Assembly: GCA_016721005.1 (NCBI GenBank)
Contig: JADKJM010000016.1
Location: 434,001-498,000, forward strand
Reading direction: 5' to 3'
Length of the DNA: 64,000 nt
Origin: Flavobacteriales bacterium
GTDB taxonomy: Bacteria > Bacteroidota > Bacteroidia > Flavobacteriales_F > PHOS-HE28
Shown here: positions 19,779 through 26,479 of the stretch, one piece after another
How positions within the stretch are numbered: the stretch's first letter is position 1
How the letters are laid out: every line of letters begins with the position of its first letter
Notes under the pieces: model-generated
Seen by the model: only the letters and a program-made list of their open reading frames with translations
Database searches by the model: none
What the model was told of the DNA's origin: nothing
Translations under genes and position numbers: made by a program

Positions 19779-20117
19779 ATGACTTCTATCCCTTCTGCCA
19801 TTCCTTCTGCATTTCATGAACGGGCGATCAGCTTGGATCACCTCCATGTGGCCGAAGTCGCGTGGAAACGAGCCGACGTCTTGGAGATTATGGCAGCTCT
19901 CAAGAATTCAAACTGGGCTGTGCTCGGCGGTGACGTATTGCGTTCAGATGGCCAAGCGTACCGACACACTTATGATTCTTGGCATTCCGACAGGGGCGAC
20001 AACGAGTCGGCTCACGATTTTGTCGAGCGCAGCCATCATGAAACTCTTGCCTACGTGGAGCGGTATTCAGAGAGTGGAGACGTGAGCTACGTCCTAGTAT
20101 TCGATGAATGTGCCTAA
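19779..20117 (+). CDS. Small protein resembling Imm40-type immunity proteins
   Basis: A 112-residue soluble protein beginning seven bases after xdhB on the same strand. The pattern of a conserved GGDV block (WAVLGGDVLRSDG) followed by a YDSW segment resembles the Imm40 family of polymorphic-toxin immunity proteins. This is family recognition by eye and should be read as tentative. No toxin gene is adjacent. Its position at the end of the guaD-xdhAB operon suggests either chance read-through or capture of a stand-alone immunity gene. Confidence 0.55.
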   Translation: MTSIPSAIPSAFHERAISLDHLHVAEVAWKRADVLEIMAALKNSNWAVLGGDVLRSDGQAYRHTYDSWHSDRGDNESAHDFVERSHHETLAYVERYSESGDVSYVLVFDECA

Positions 20118-20314
20118 GCATGCGCGTGCTTCGCGTGAGGGATAGAAGCAGAAAGCCCGGAGCCATCTTCGGCGAGGACTTGTAGCGGATAGCCCGACCC
20201 GAGGCTTTGCGAGGGGCACGCCCAAAAGAATAGAACGCTGATAACGCAGACGAAGCGCGCAGATAAACGCAGATAAGATGGTCCTCTGATCAGTGGTGAT
20301 CCGCTCTTTCAGCG
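20118..20314. other. Intergenic region with degenerate repeats
   Basis: About 200 bases between convergent genes. No gene is seen. Near-repeats of GATAACGCAG / GATAAACGCAG occur at 20240-20278, with loosely inverted partners at 20306-20326 (CAGCGTCATCTGCG). They resemble the interspersed low-complexity inverted repeats elsewhere in the ureide region and may act as a bidirectional transcription end. Confidence 0.35.
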
Positions 20315-21784
20315 TCATCTGCGTTCCCTCCTCCCCTCCAAGATCTTCAAGAACGACCGCGTCCGGATCTCCGCCAACGAGAGCCCGGTGGCCAGCGCCT
20401 CCTCCTCGCTGATCGCACCGCAGTTCAGCCCGCGCAGGAAGTAGTTGAGCAGGCCCTGACCGGTGGCGGCATCGTCGAAGACATCGCTGGTGAGCGTGGC
20501 GCGGGCGGCGCGTTCCACGAAGGCTTTGAGGCGCGCGGCGGCATCGTCGTAGCTCTCCAGGAAGAAGCTGTAGACGGCGGCGTAGCGCATGGGGAACTGC
20601 GCGGGGTTGAGGTCCCAGCCCTGGTAGAGGCCCTTCCAGAGCGAGTGGCGCGTGTGGTCGTACGCCTTTTTCCAGTTGCGGTGGATCACGGCCTTGTTCT
20701 CTGCGCGTTGCTTCGGTGTCAGTTTCGCGCCACGGTGCGGACCGATGGGCATGACGTTGGTGGCGCCATCGCTGAGCCAGATGCCGGTGGCGCCGAGCGC
20801 GACCTTCATCATCATGTGCGCGAAGTCGCAGACGGCGTGGCCCATGTCCTGGTACTTCGCGGTGATGTTGTTGGCGGCGGTGTAGTCGTACGTGCCGAAG
20901 GCCGTGGCGATCATGCGGCCCTTGCTGGCGAGCACGAAGCGACGCAATGGATTGCTGCCATCGGCACCGATCGTGGCCTGCGTGGTCTCCACCATCATCT
21001 CCATCTTCAGCGCGCCCTTGGCGATCGAGCCTGCCCCGGTCCCCGAACCGGGGTTGGCCTCGATCACTTCGAAGAGTTGCACCAGCGCGGTGATCTGCTC
21101 GGGGATCGACACTTTGGGTAGCATTACTACGAAGTTGTTCGGGAGCTTGCCGCCGGTCTTGCTCGCGAGCGTGGTGAGGAAGATGTCGAGCGTGCGCGCG
21201 CCGCGTTCCTTCAGGTCCTCGGTGAAGGGCTTGATGCGGATGCCGATGAACGGCGGCAGCGATTTCGCTTTCATGCCCTTCGCGACTTCCACGGCGGCCT
21301 GCGCGGCGGTGGCATCCTCCTCTTCCCAGCTGCGGTTGCCGAAGCCGTCCTCGAAGTCGATGCGGAAATCCTCCAGCGCCTCGGTGCGCAGCTTGTGGAT
21401 CACCTTGTTGTAGGTGGCGTGTGCCAGCCAATTCGGGTCCGACTTGTAGAGATGTTGTTGGTCCTTGCTCACGGCGAGCTTGTCAAGACGCTTCTCCACT
21501 TTCATTTGATCAGCCAACTTCTTCGGCAGCTTGTCGTAGCCGGGCAGCTCTATGGCGCGAGCGAATTCGGTGAAGTCGGCGGCGTTCTCCAAAAAGATCT
21601 TCAGCGCGGCGTTGGCCATCTTCTGCGCGGTGTCGGCACGGAACAGGTCGGCGCCGCCGTACACGGTATGCACCGGCTGGCGGTCCGGACGGTCACCGGG
21701 ATAGACCTGCTGGAAGGCTTTGTTGGCCTTTCCGAGAGCGGTGAGGATGCGTGACTTGTCTTTGGTGGGAATGCTGGAATTCAT
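20315..21784 (-). CDS. DUF6986-like aldolase/citrate-lyase superfamily protein
   Basis: A 489-residue protein with HpcH/HpaI-type aldolase features: DFRIDFEDGFG (acidic metal-binding segment), PFIGIRIKP, VMLPKVSIPEQI (Lys/Pro motif), FEVIEANPG and KMEMMVETTQ. It fits the DUF6986 family, sometimes labelled phosphoenolpyruvate kinase, which I associate with ureide gene clusters. The cluster's end products are ureidoglycolate and glyoxylate, so a role in handling glyoxylate or cleaving a ureidoglycolate-like substrate is plausible but unproven. Malate synthase A is the alternative reading; the sequence lacks the length and C-terminal motifs of that family. No promoter is evident upstream, where the decayed IS110 element now lies. 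Confidence 0.6.
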   Translation of the reverse strand: MNSSIPTKDKSRILTALGKANKAFQQVYPGDRPDRQPVHTVYGGADLFRADTAQKMANAALKIFLENAADFTEFARAIELPGYDKLPKKLADQMKVEKRLDKLAVSKDQQHLYKSDPNWLAHATYNKVIHKLRTEALEDFRIDFEDGFGNRSWEEEDATAAQAAVEVAKGMKAKSLPPFIGIRIKPFTEDLKERGARTLDIFLTTLASKTGGKLPNNFVVMLPKVSIPEQITALVQLFEVIEANPGSGTGAGSIAKGALKMEMMVETTQATIGADGSNPLRRFVLASKGRMIATAFGTYDYTAANNITAKYQDMGHAVCDFAHMMMKVALGATGIWLSDGATNVMPIGPHRGAKLTPKQRAENKAVIHRNWKKAYDHTRHSLWKGLYQGWDLNPAQFPMRYAAVYSFFLESYDDAAARLKAFVERAARATLTSDVFDDAATGQGLLNYFLRGLNCGAISEEEALATGLSLAEIRTRSFLKILEGRRERR

Positions 21785-21841
21785 GAACGCGAAGATGATG
21801 TATGGACAGCGGACGAACAGAGAACCGCGCCTCCTCTATTT

Positions 21842-22829
21842 CTATGACAAGTGCAAATGCGGCTTGTAAGGTTTTCCTGATGCGATCACGGCCCAGAGGT
21901 GATGGATGATCTTACCGGCGACATTGTTGAGCACTACGATCGGTCTTTTGCCTTCTGCGATCTTCGTAGGTAATAGTCTCGCAGATCACCTTGAACCCTC
22001 ACGGCGCTGAGTGCCGCTAGGCGCAGCAGGCTTTTGAGGCGTTTGTTGGCGAAGGATGAGGTGCTGGTCTTGCCGCGCACACTGGAGCCGGAGGTCTTCT
22101 CGAAGGGAGCGGCCCCCACATAACAGACCAGTTGCCGTGGCGTATTGAAGCGCGTGAAGCCATCGGTATGCGCGATCAGTTCGCTGGAAAGCACGGGGCC
22201 TATGCCACTTACGGTTTGGGCCAAGCGGTTCTTGCGGGAGAGCTCACGATCCTTGTTCACGATGGCCTTGATGGCTTTCTCCAGGTTGGCGATCGAGCGC
22301 TCCAGGGCTTTGAGCTGGCGCTCCAGTTCGGCTTTCACCAGTTGCTTGGCGCCCCCTGTCATGTACAGTACGTTGTCCTTGATCTGCGCCCGGTCCTTGC
22401 CACGCTCCTTCACCAAGCGCTCGCGCAGGGCCAGCAGGGTCTTCAGTTCGGTGAAGTCCAAGCAGGAATGCTGCAACAGGCGCGCCTTGTCGCCGAAGCG
22501 CTGCGCATATTCGGCGATGCGACGCGCATCCACCCGGTCGCTCTTGCCCCGTTGCATGCCGATGCTCAGTCGGATGTCCGTGGCATGTGCCATCTAGGTG
22601 GGCTGGCCCATCCAGCAGGGTTTTCACCACTCCGTGGCTGTAGTGCCCGGTGGGTTCAAGGCACCATGGTGGTGGTGTCGCAAAGCCCTTGCTTGCGCCA
22701 TTTGCGCAACAGGGAGCGCAAGGCCGTTGCGCTGTTCTTGATCCGCTCTTCCTTGGCCAAGGTGCCTTCTTCATTCCGCAAGGCCACATCCAATGTCGCC
22801 TTGCTCACATCAATTCCTATTGTTCTCAT
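21842..22829 (-). pseudogene. Decayed IS110-family transposase
   Basis: Three reading frames must be joined to recover one transposase. The N-terminal piece starts at 22829 with the RuvC-like MRTIGIDVSKATLDVAL. A short piece carries CLEPTGHYSHGVVKTLL. The main piece, down to 21934, carries KSDRVDARRIAEYA, the Transposase_20 region GIGPVLSSELIAHTDGF and YVGAAPFEKTSGSS. A last piece in a third frame ends at 21842 with LNNVAGKIIHHLWAV and KPYKP. Between the second and third pieces an in-frame TAG stands where W is expected. With at least three frameshifts plus a nonsense codon the element is probably dead. No terminal inverted repeats are seen, as is usual for IS110. Confidence 0.85.
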
Positions 22830-23064
22830 GGTACTTTTGGGTTGTGTTCTTTACTCACTGAGGGGCTGAGCAAGGTGTCCTTCGCTTCAGAACTCTAACA
22901 GGCCCAAAGCCTCATTTTCTATCCGAGCCTTGGACACCGTGGATGCGAGAGGTCCCAATAGACGCACAGGTCTTTCAACCTGAACCTTCGCCCGGTTCAC
23001 CTCCCGCATCGCTCGGCTTCCTTCAGTGTGTTTCCAATTCAAAGTTCAGCGTACAAGCCTAGAG
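22830..23064. other. IS110 upstream non-coding flank
   Basis: About 235 bases between the transposase remnant and the HicB promoter. No protein gene is seen. In IS110-group elements the region before the transposase encodes the bridge RNA; a remnant could lie here, but I could not fold it convincingly. A TTTGGGTTGTG / GGGCTGAGCAAGG segment follows the transposase start directly. Confidence 0.3.
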
Positions 23065-23072
23065 TATCTTTG
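23065..23072 (+). promoter_or_regulatory. -7 box TATCTTTG for the hicB-like gene
   Basis: Full match to TAnnTTTG, 17 bases before the ATG at 23090. It probably drives the hicB-like gene and the toxin-antitoxin pair behind it. Confidence 0.45.
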
Positions 23073-23089
23073 AAGCAAAGCTTAACGCC

Positions 23090-23281
23090 ATGGGATCAAA
23101 ACGTGAACTGACCGCGATCATCCAGAAAGAAGGAGACGGTTATGTATCGTTGTGCCCCGAGTTCGATGTTGCGAGCCAAGGCGATACAATCGAAGAGGCC
23201 CGTGCGAATCTGATCGAGGCACTTGAGCTTTTCTTCGAGACCGCATCACCCGAAGAGCAGCACTTCCGTCACGCCGCTTGA
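23090..23281 (+). CDS. Orphan HicB-like antitoxin
   Basis: A 63-residue protein with the partial RNase-H-like HicB fold signature: LTAIIQKEGDGYVSLCPEFDVASQGDTIEEARANLIEALELFFE. HicB proteins normally neutralise the mRNA interferase HicA. No HicA-like dsRBD ORF (short, with a G-S-H-x-x motif) is found on either side, and the small proteins that follow belong to another toxin-antitoxin type. It is therefore an orphan antitoxin or a regulator. Confidence 0.75.
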   Translation: MGSKRELTAIIQKEGDGYVSLCPEFDVASQGDTIEEARANLIEALELFFETASPEEQHFRHAA

Positions 23282-23309
23282 GCCATCGTTCGATAAGCAT
23301 CAAAAGTCA

Positions 23310-23528
23310 ATGGAACAGATCGTCCTCCAACTGAAGAACACGCGGAAGCGCCGTCTCTTGATGGAGCTTTTGGGCGAACTGGACTTCGTGAAGGTGACCA
23401 GCGTGATCCGCGATGGCCGGAAGGTCTCCTTCGCCAATGAGCTCATCGAGGCGCTGATGGAAGCCAAGGCCGACGAGCGTGGCGAGAAGAAGATGCAACG
23501 CGCCCGCGACTTCCTGAAAAATGGCTGA
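23310..23528 (+). CDS. Antitoxin-like protein preceding a RelE-type toxin
   Basis: A 72-residue charged protein (MEQIVLQLKNTRKRRLLMELL ...). It is assigned as the antitoxin by size, position and the 8-base overlap (23521-23528) with a RelE/ParE-like toxin. No DNA-binding fold is recognisable from sequence. The C-terminal Lys/Arg/Glu-rich helix (ADERGEKKMQRARDF) could wrap the toxin. The start at 23310 is chosen because upstream in-frame codons overlap hicB. Confidence 0.65.
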   Translation: MEQIVLQLKNTRKRRLLMELLGELDFVKVTSVIRDGRKVSFANELIEALMEAKADERGEKKMQRARDFLKNG

Positions 23529-23847
23529 GGTCGTTGTTTCGGCCACCTTCAAGCGTCGTTACAAGCAACTGGCCAAGCGGTACCGATCGCTAGAGCAGGA
23601 TGTCCTCGACCTGATCACCTCGCTAGAAGAGGATCCCATTCAAGGCACACCGCTCGGAAAGGCCTGCTACAAGATCCGGTTGGCCATTCGCTCCAAGAGC
23701 GAAGGCAAGTCGGGCGGCGCGAGGGTGATCACCTATGCCCGTCTGTTGAAAGGAAAAGTCTACTTGTTGACCATCTACGACAAGTCCGAGAAAGCCAGCT
23801 TGACCCAAAAGGAATTGTTGGCGCTGCTCGGAAGCATCGGAGGCTGA
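23521..23847 (+). CDS. RelE/ParE-family toxin
   Basis: A 108-residue basic protein with the RelE/ParE layout: an N-terminal helical hairpin (FKRRYKQLAKRYRSLEQDVLDLITSL), then the beta-sheet segment CYKIRLAI, GGARVITYARLL and VYLLTIYDKSEK. Members cleave ribosome-bound mRNA or, for ParE, inhibit gyrase; which applies here is not decidable. It abuts the convergent uraH gene with no spacer. Confidence 0.75.
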   Translation: MAEVVVSATFKRRYKQLAKRYRSLEQDVLDLITSLEEDPIQGTPLGKACYKIRLAIRSKSEGKSGGARVITYARLLKGKVYLLTIYDKSEKASLTQKELLALLGSIGG

Positions 23848-24189
23848 CTAACTCCCCCGATACGTCGAGTACCCCCATGGGCTCAACAGCAACGGCACAT
23901 GGTAGTGCCCATCCGCCGCCAGTTCGAACACCACTTCGATGTAGGGATAGAAGCTCTTGGTCTTGTGCTCGCTGAAGTAGGCCGAGACATCGAAGCGCAT
24001 GCGGTACATGCCTTCAGCGAGTTTGCTGTCCTTTGGCAAGAGGTCCGGTATGCGGCCATCGGCGTTGGTGCTGCCCATGGCGAGGTCCTCCCATTCGTGA
24101 TCAGCGCTGGAGCGCTGCAGGGTGATGCGAACACCTCGGGCTGGGATGCCACGGGCGGTATCGAGGACGTGGGTGGAGATGGTGCTCAT
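23848..24189 (-). CDS. uraH: 5-hydroxyisourate hydrolase (transthyretin-like)
   Basis: A 113-residue enzyme hydrolysing 5-hydroxyisourate to OHCU, the second step after urate oxidation. Family marks: ISTHVLDTARGIPARGV at the N-terminus (active-site His), FYPYIEVVFEL in the middle, and the terminal YHVPLLLSPWGYSTYRGS with the YRGS end that separates HIU hydrolases from transthyretin. It lies downstream of uraD with a repeat-bearing spacer in between. Confidence 0.94.
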   Translation of the reverse strand: MSTISTHVLDTARGIPARGVRITLQRSSADHEWEDLAMGSTNADGRIPDLLPKDSKLAEGMYRMRFDVSAYFSEHKTKSFYPYIEVVFELAADGHYHVPLLLSPWGYSTYRGS

Positions 24190-24198
24190 AAGGGTTCT

Positions 24199-24269
24199 AC
24201 CGCAAAGGACACTAAGAGCACAAAGGTTTGACGCGGCAGCGCTTTGTGTACTTCGTGCTCTTTGTGGTA
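24199..24269. repeat. Imperfect inverted repeat (ACCGCAAAGGAC type), copy 1
   Basis: About 27-base arms: ACCGCAAAGGACAC...AGCACAAAGG on the left, an imperfect reverse complement CTTTGTG...CTCTTTGTGGTA on the right. It fills the uraD-uraH spacer. A second copy lies between alc and uraD. It could be a mobile non-autonomous element or act on mRNA ends. Confidence 0.55.
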
Positions 24270-24274
24270 CTCAT

Positions 24275-24778
24275 TCATGCCAGGAGCTTCTTCAACCGTA
24301 ACCGCGTGATCTTGTTCTGCTCGGCGGCCGCGATCAGGATCTCGTCCTTGGGGTCGTTCTTCATACGCGCTTCGAGCATCGCGAGCATCTCCGCCGCGCT
24401 CTTGCCGGTGGCGCACACGATGAAGATGTGTCCGAATCTCTCCTCGTAGGCGGTGTTGCCTGCGGCGAGCTTTTCGATCACGGCTCGATCAGCGCCTTCA
24501 ACTCCTTTCTGTTCGCCGCTGGCCCAGGCCTTCGTGTTCGCGTACTTCTTCGCGAGGCTCTCCACATCCCCGATGCGCGGGTGGTGGGTGAAAGCCTCCT
24601 CGTAATCGTCCACGTCGCATTCCTCCCAGATCGTATCGCTGGTCTCCAGCACTTCGCTGAGTTGCTCGAAGGGTCGCGCGTACACCATGCGCTCCACCCA
24701 CTGGGCCGCACCGCAGCACTGCTCGAAGGTCGCGGAGGCGTCGGCTTCGGAGAGGCGGTTGAGTTGGTCGATGGTCAT
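24275..24778 (-). CDS. uraD: OHCU decarboxylase
   Basis: A 167-residue enzyme that decarboxylates 2-oxo-4-hydroxy-4-carboxy-5-ureidoimidazoline to S-allantoin. Recognised by the all-helical OHCU family blocks: FEQCCGAAQWVERMVYARPF, the catalytic His in FTHHPRIGD, and YEERFGHIFIVCATGKSAAEML. It sits between allantoicase and uraH in pathway-consistent order. Confidence 0.93.
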   Translation of the reverse strand: MTIDQLNRLSEADASATFEQCCGAAQWVERMVYARPFEQLSEVLETSDTIWEECDVDDYEEAFTHHPRIGDVESLAKKYANTKAWASGEQKGVEGADRAVIEKLAAGNTAYEERFGHIFIVCATGKSAAEMLAMLEARMKNDPKDEILIAAAEQNKITRLRLKKLLA

Positions 24779-24787
24779 TGAAGGACT

Positions 24788-24850
24788 ACCGCAAAGGACG
24801 CAAAGAGCACAAAGGGAGATCCCTTCGTGTCCTTCGTGCTCTTCGTGGTA
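24788..24850. repeat. Imperfect inverted repeat (ACCGCAAAGGAC type), copy 2
   Basis: Left arm ACCGCAAAGGACGCAAAGAG (first 20 bases of about 30), right arm the imperfect reverse complement ending CTCTTCGTGGTA, lying between alc and uraD. Closely similar to copy 1 at 24199. Confidence 0.6.
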
Positions 24851-24865
24851 TGCTCATTTGCGTTC

Positions 24866-25933
24866 TCAGGCGATCGTTCCCCACAGCCGCATTCTGCTCA
24901 CACCGCCATCCGGGAAGATACTCAAACGTACGTGCGTCACCGGCTTCACCTCGACTCCGCTCGGTGTGACAGCCGGTGGAATGTCGAAGGTATGCTCATG
25001 GTCCGCTTGCAGCTTGGTGCGTTCGATGATGGTGCTCCATTGGGCGTTCTTCAAGGCTTCGCTTTCAGCTTTCGGGTCGACCCTGAGGGCCGACGGTACG
25101 GCGGCTTCGATCGCGCAGCCTTCCAGTGTAAAGGTGTCCGGGTAGTTGCCTTTGAAGTGGCAGGTATCGAGCAGCGCTTTCTGAATGATGCCCTTGTGCC
25201 CGAGCCGCACGATCACCCAATCGCGGTTGTTGGGCGTACGGTTGCGTTTGGTCTCCCAGCCATCACCCATGTTTACACCGCGGCCTGGCATCAGCAGGTT
25301 GTTCATGTGGCTGAAGAACATGTCGTTGCACTGGATCGAAAGTGCTCCGTTCTGCGCAGCGGCCAGGTCGGTGATCTCGTCGGGCTTTACAGTTGACCAG
25401 TCGCGCTTGACCTCGCCGTAGACGCGGAGCCGGGCCACGCCGCCATCGGGGTAGATGTGGAGTTTGACGTGGGTGAACTGTTGGGGCGGGAAATTTCCCG
25501 CCCGTACACCGACGTTGGCCTCCAAGAGATGTTGGCTGCCCGGGTTCAGCACGGTCTTCCCCAGCACCTCCACCCATTCGGCCTTTTCCCAGTTCCCATC
25601 CGGCGCATAGCACGCCTCGATGGTACACGATTGCGGCTGGTTACCGAGGAAGTGCGCGGTATCCACATCGAAGCCCTTGATCACCCCGGCGGCACCGAGC
25701 TTGATCACGGCTTGGTCATGCCCTTCCGTGCGCTTGCGGCGACTTTCCCAGCCGTCCATCCACTTGCCGCGGTCGGTGTACTTGTCGGCGATGAAGACCG
25801 GCTTGCTCGGCTTGATCAGGTTCTCCTTCTCGGCGAAGAAGTCATCGGTACACCACAGCACTTGGCCACCGAAGCGCTCGGCAGCGAGGTCGATGAGGTG
25901 GGTGAAGGCGGGGCCATGTTGGTCTTGGGTCAT
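24866..25933 (-). CDS. alc: Allantoicase
   Basis: A 355-residue amidinohydrolase releasing urea from allantoate to give ureidoglycolate. The two tandem allantoicase repeats are visible: DGWESRRKRT...HDQAVIKLGAAGVIKGFDVDTAHFLGN in the first half and GDGWETKRNRTPNNRDWVIVRLGHKGIIQKALLDTCHFKGNYP in the second, each followed by THV(K/R)L.I(Y/F)PDGG. Residues about 143-150 (RAGNFPPQ) come from a perfect 20-bp palindrome of the GGGCG family, apparently an in-frame insertion between strands. A urease is not in the window. Confidence 0.94.
   Translation of the reverse strand: MTQDQHGPAFTHLIDLAAERFGGQVLWCTDDFFAEKENLIKPSKPVFIADKYTDRGKWMDGWESRRKRTEGHDQAVIKLGAAGVIKGFDVDTAHFLGNQPQSCTIEACYAPDGNWEKAEWVEVLGKTVLNPGSQHLLEANVGVRAGNFPPQQFTHVKLHIYPDGGVARLRVYGEVKRDWSTVKPDEITDLAAAQNGALSIQCNDMFFSHMNNLLMPGRGVNMGDGWETKRNRTPNNRDWVIVRLGHKGIIQKALLDTCHFKGNYPDTFTLEGCAIEAAVPSALRVDPKAESEALKNAQWSTIIERTKLQADHEHTFDIPPAVTPSGVEVKPVTHVRLSIFPDGGVSRMRLWGTIA
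25483..25507. repeat. GTA-flanked palindromic element inside allantoicase
   Basis: A perfect 20-bp palindrome, GGGCGGGAAATTTCCCGCCC (25484-25503), followed by GTAC on the plus strand. It is nearly identical to the copy in xdhA but read in a different frame and orientation, and keeps both genes open. Confidence 0.8.
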
Positions 25934-25960
25934 ACTTGGTCAATTTGTATCAAGAACTCT

Positions 25961-26479
25961 TCATTGCTTTCCGACTCTGCTCGCATCCAGCCACTCCGCG
26001 CCATTCCAGAACGGTGTTGACCCACCAACAGGATCATACCGAAGATGGGGATCGTCAGACTGTACAATACCAATCAATCGTTGACCACTTAGAAGCCAAT
26101 GTCGGGACACATGAGCAATTACATTCAGTAGTCCCCAACAAAAGCTCGGTTCGTTCCGTGTGAATTCATCGAAATGTTGGAAGACGACGACCAGCCCATG
26201 AGTGTCAGCCGAGTACAAATCGCCAAGGCAATCATTGAAGGCATCGAGATTCCGGCCGTAGTAGTCAGGGAACCCGAGTCCAATCGCCAACGCCTCGTGG
26301 GCGGTTTGTTCAGTCCATCCGTCCGTATCGAACTCCACTACTCTGTAGTTCGCATTTGCATACCACGTCAGATCCTCCTTCAAAACTGAGGATCTATGGT
26401 ACATGCAAATTGGCCCATGTTGAAGGGTCTTAAGGTCAAGTCCCCAATCACCAAGATCATATCCCATGTCGTTAGTCAT
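25961..26479 (-). CDS. Barstar-family (ribonuclease inhibitor-like) protein
   Basis: A 172-residue protein with the barstar signature FPDYYGRNLDAFNDCLGDL; in barstar the equivalent Asp residues plug the barnase active site. The N-terminal third (TWYANANYRVVEFDTDGW) and the helix after the motif also fit. No barnase-like RNase gene is visible. Its ATG overlaps the allantoinase stop by 4 bases, so it is translated behind allB within the ureide operon. It is either a stand-alone immunity gene or a protein adapted to another partner. Confidence 0.8.
   Translation of the reverse strand: MTNDMGYDLGDWGLDLKTLQHGPICMYHRSSVLKEDLTWYANANYRVVEFDTDGWTEQTAHEALAIGLGFPDYYGRNLDAFNDCLGDLYSADTHGLVVVFQHFDEFTRNEPSFCWGLLNVIAHVSRHWLLSGQRLIGIVQSDDPHLRYDPVGGSTPFWNGAEWLDASRVGKQ

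Noticed and set aside
20094..21431. 445-codon minus-strand frame overlapping the DUF6986-like gene
   Set aside because: Same strand, different frame; the translation is Arg/His-rich without motifs while the overlapping frame is a clear aldolase-like enzyme.
20315..21784. Malate synthase A call for the aldolase-like gene
   Set aside because: Pathway context fits, but the characteristic malate synthase signature and length are missing; DUF6986-like fits the visible motifs better.
23090..23281. HicA toxin next to the HicB-like gene
   Set aside because: No short dsRBD-like ORF with the HicA GSH motif was found within 300 bases on either strand.
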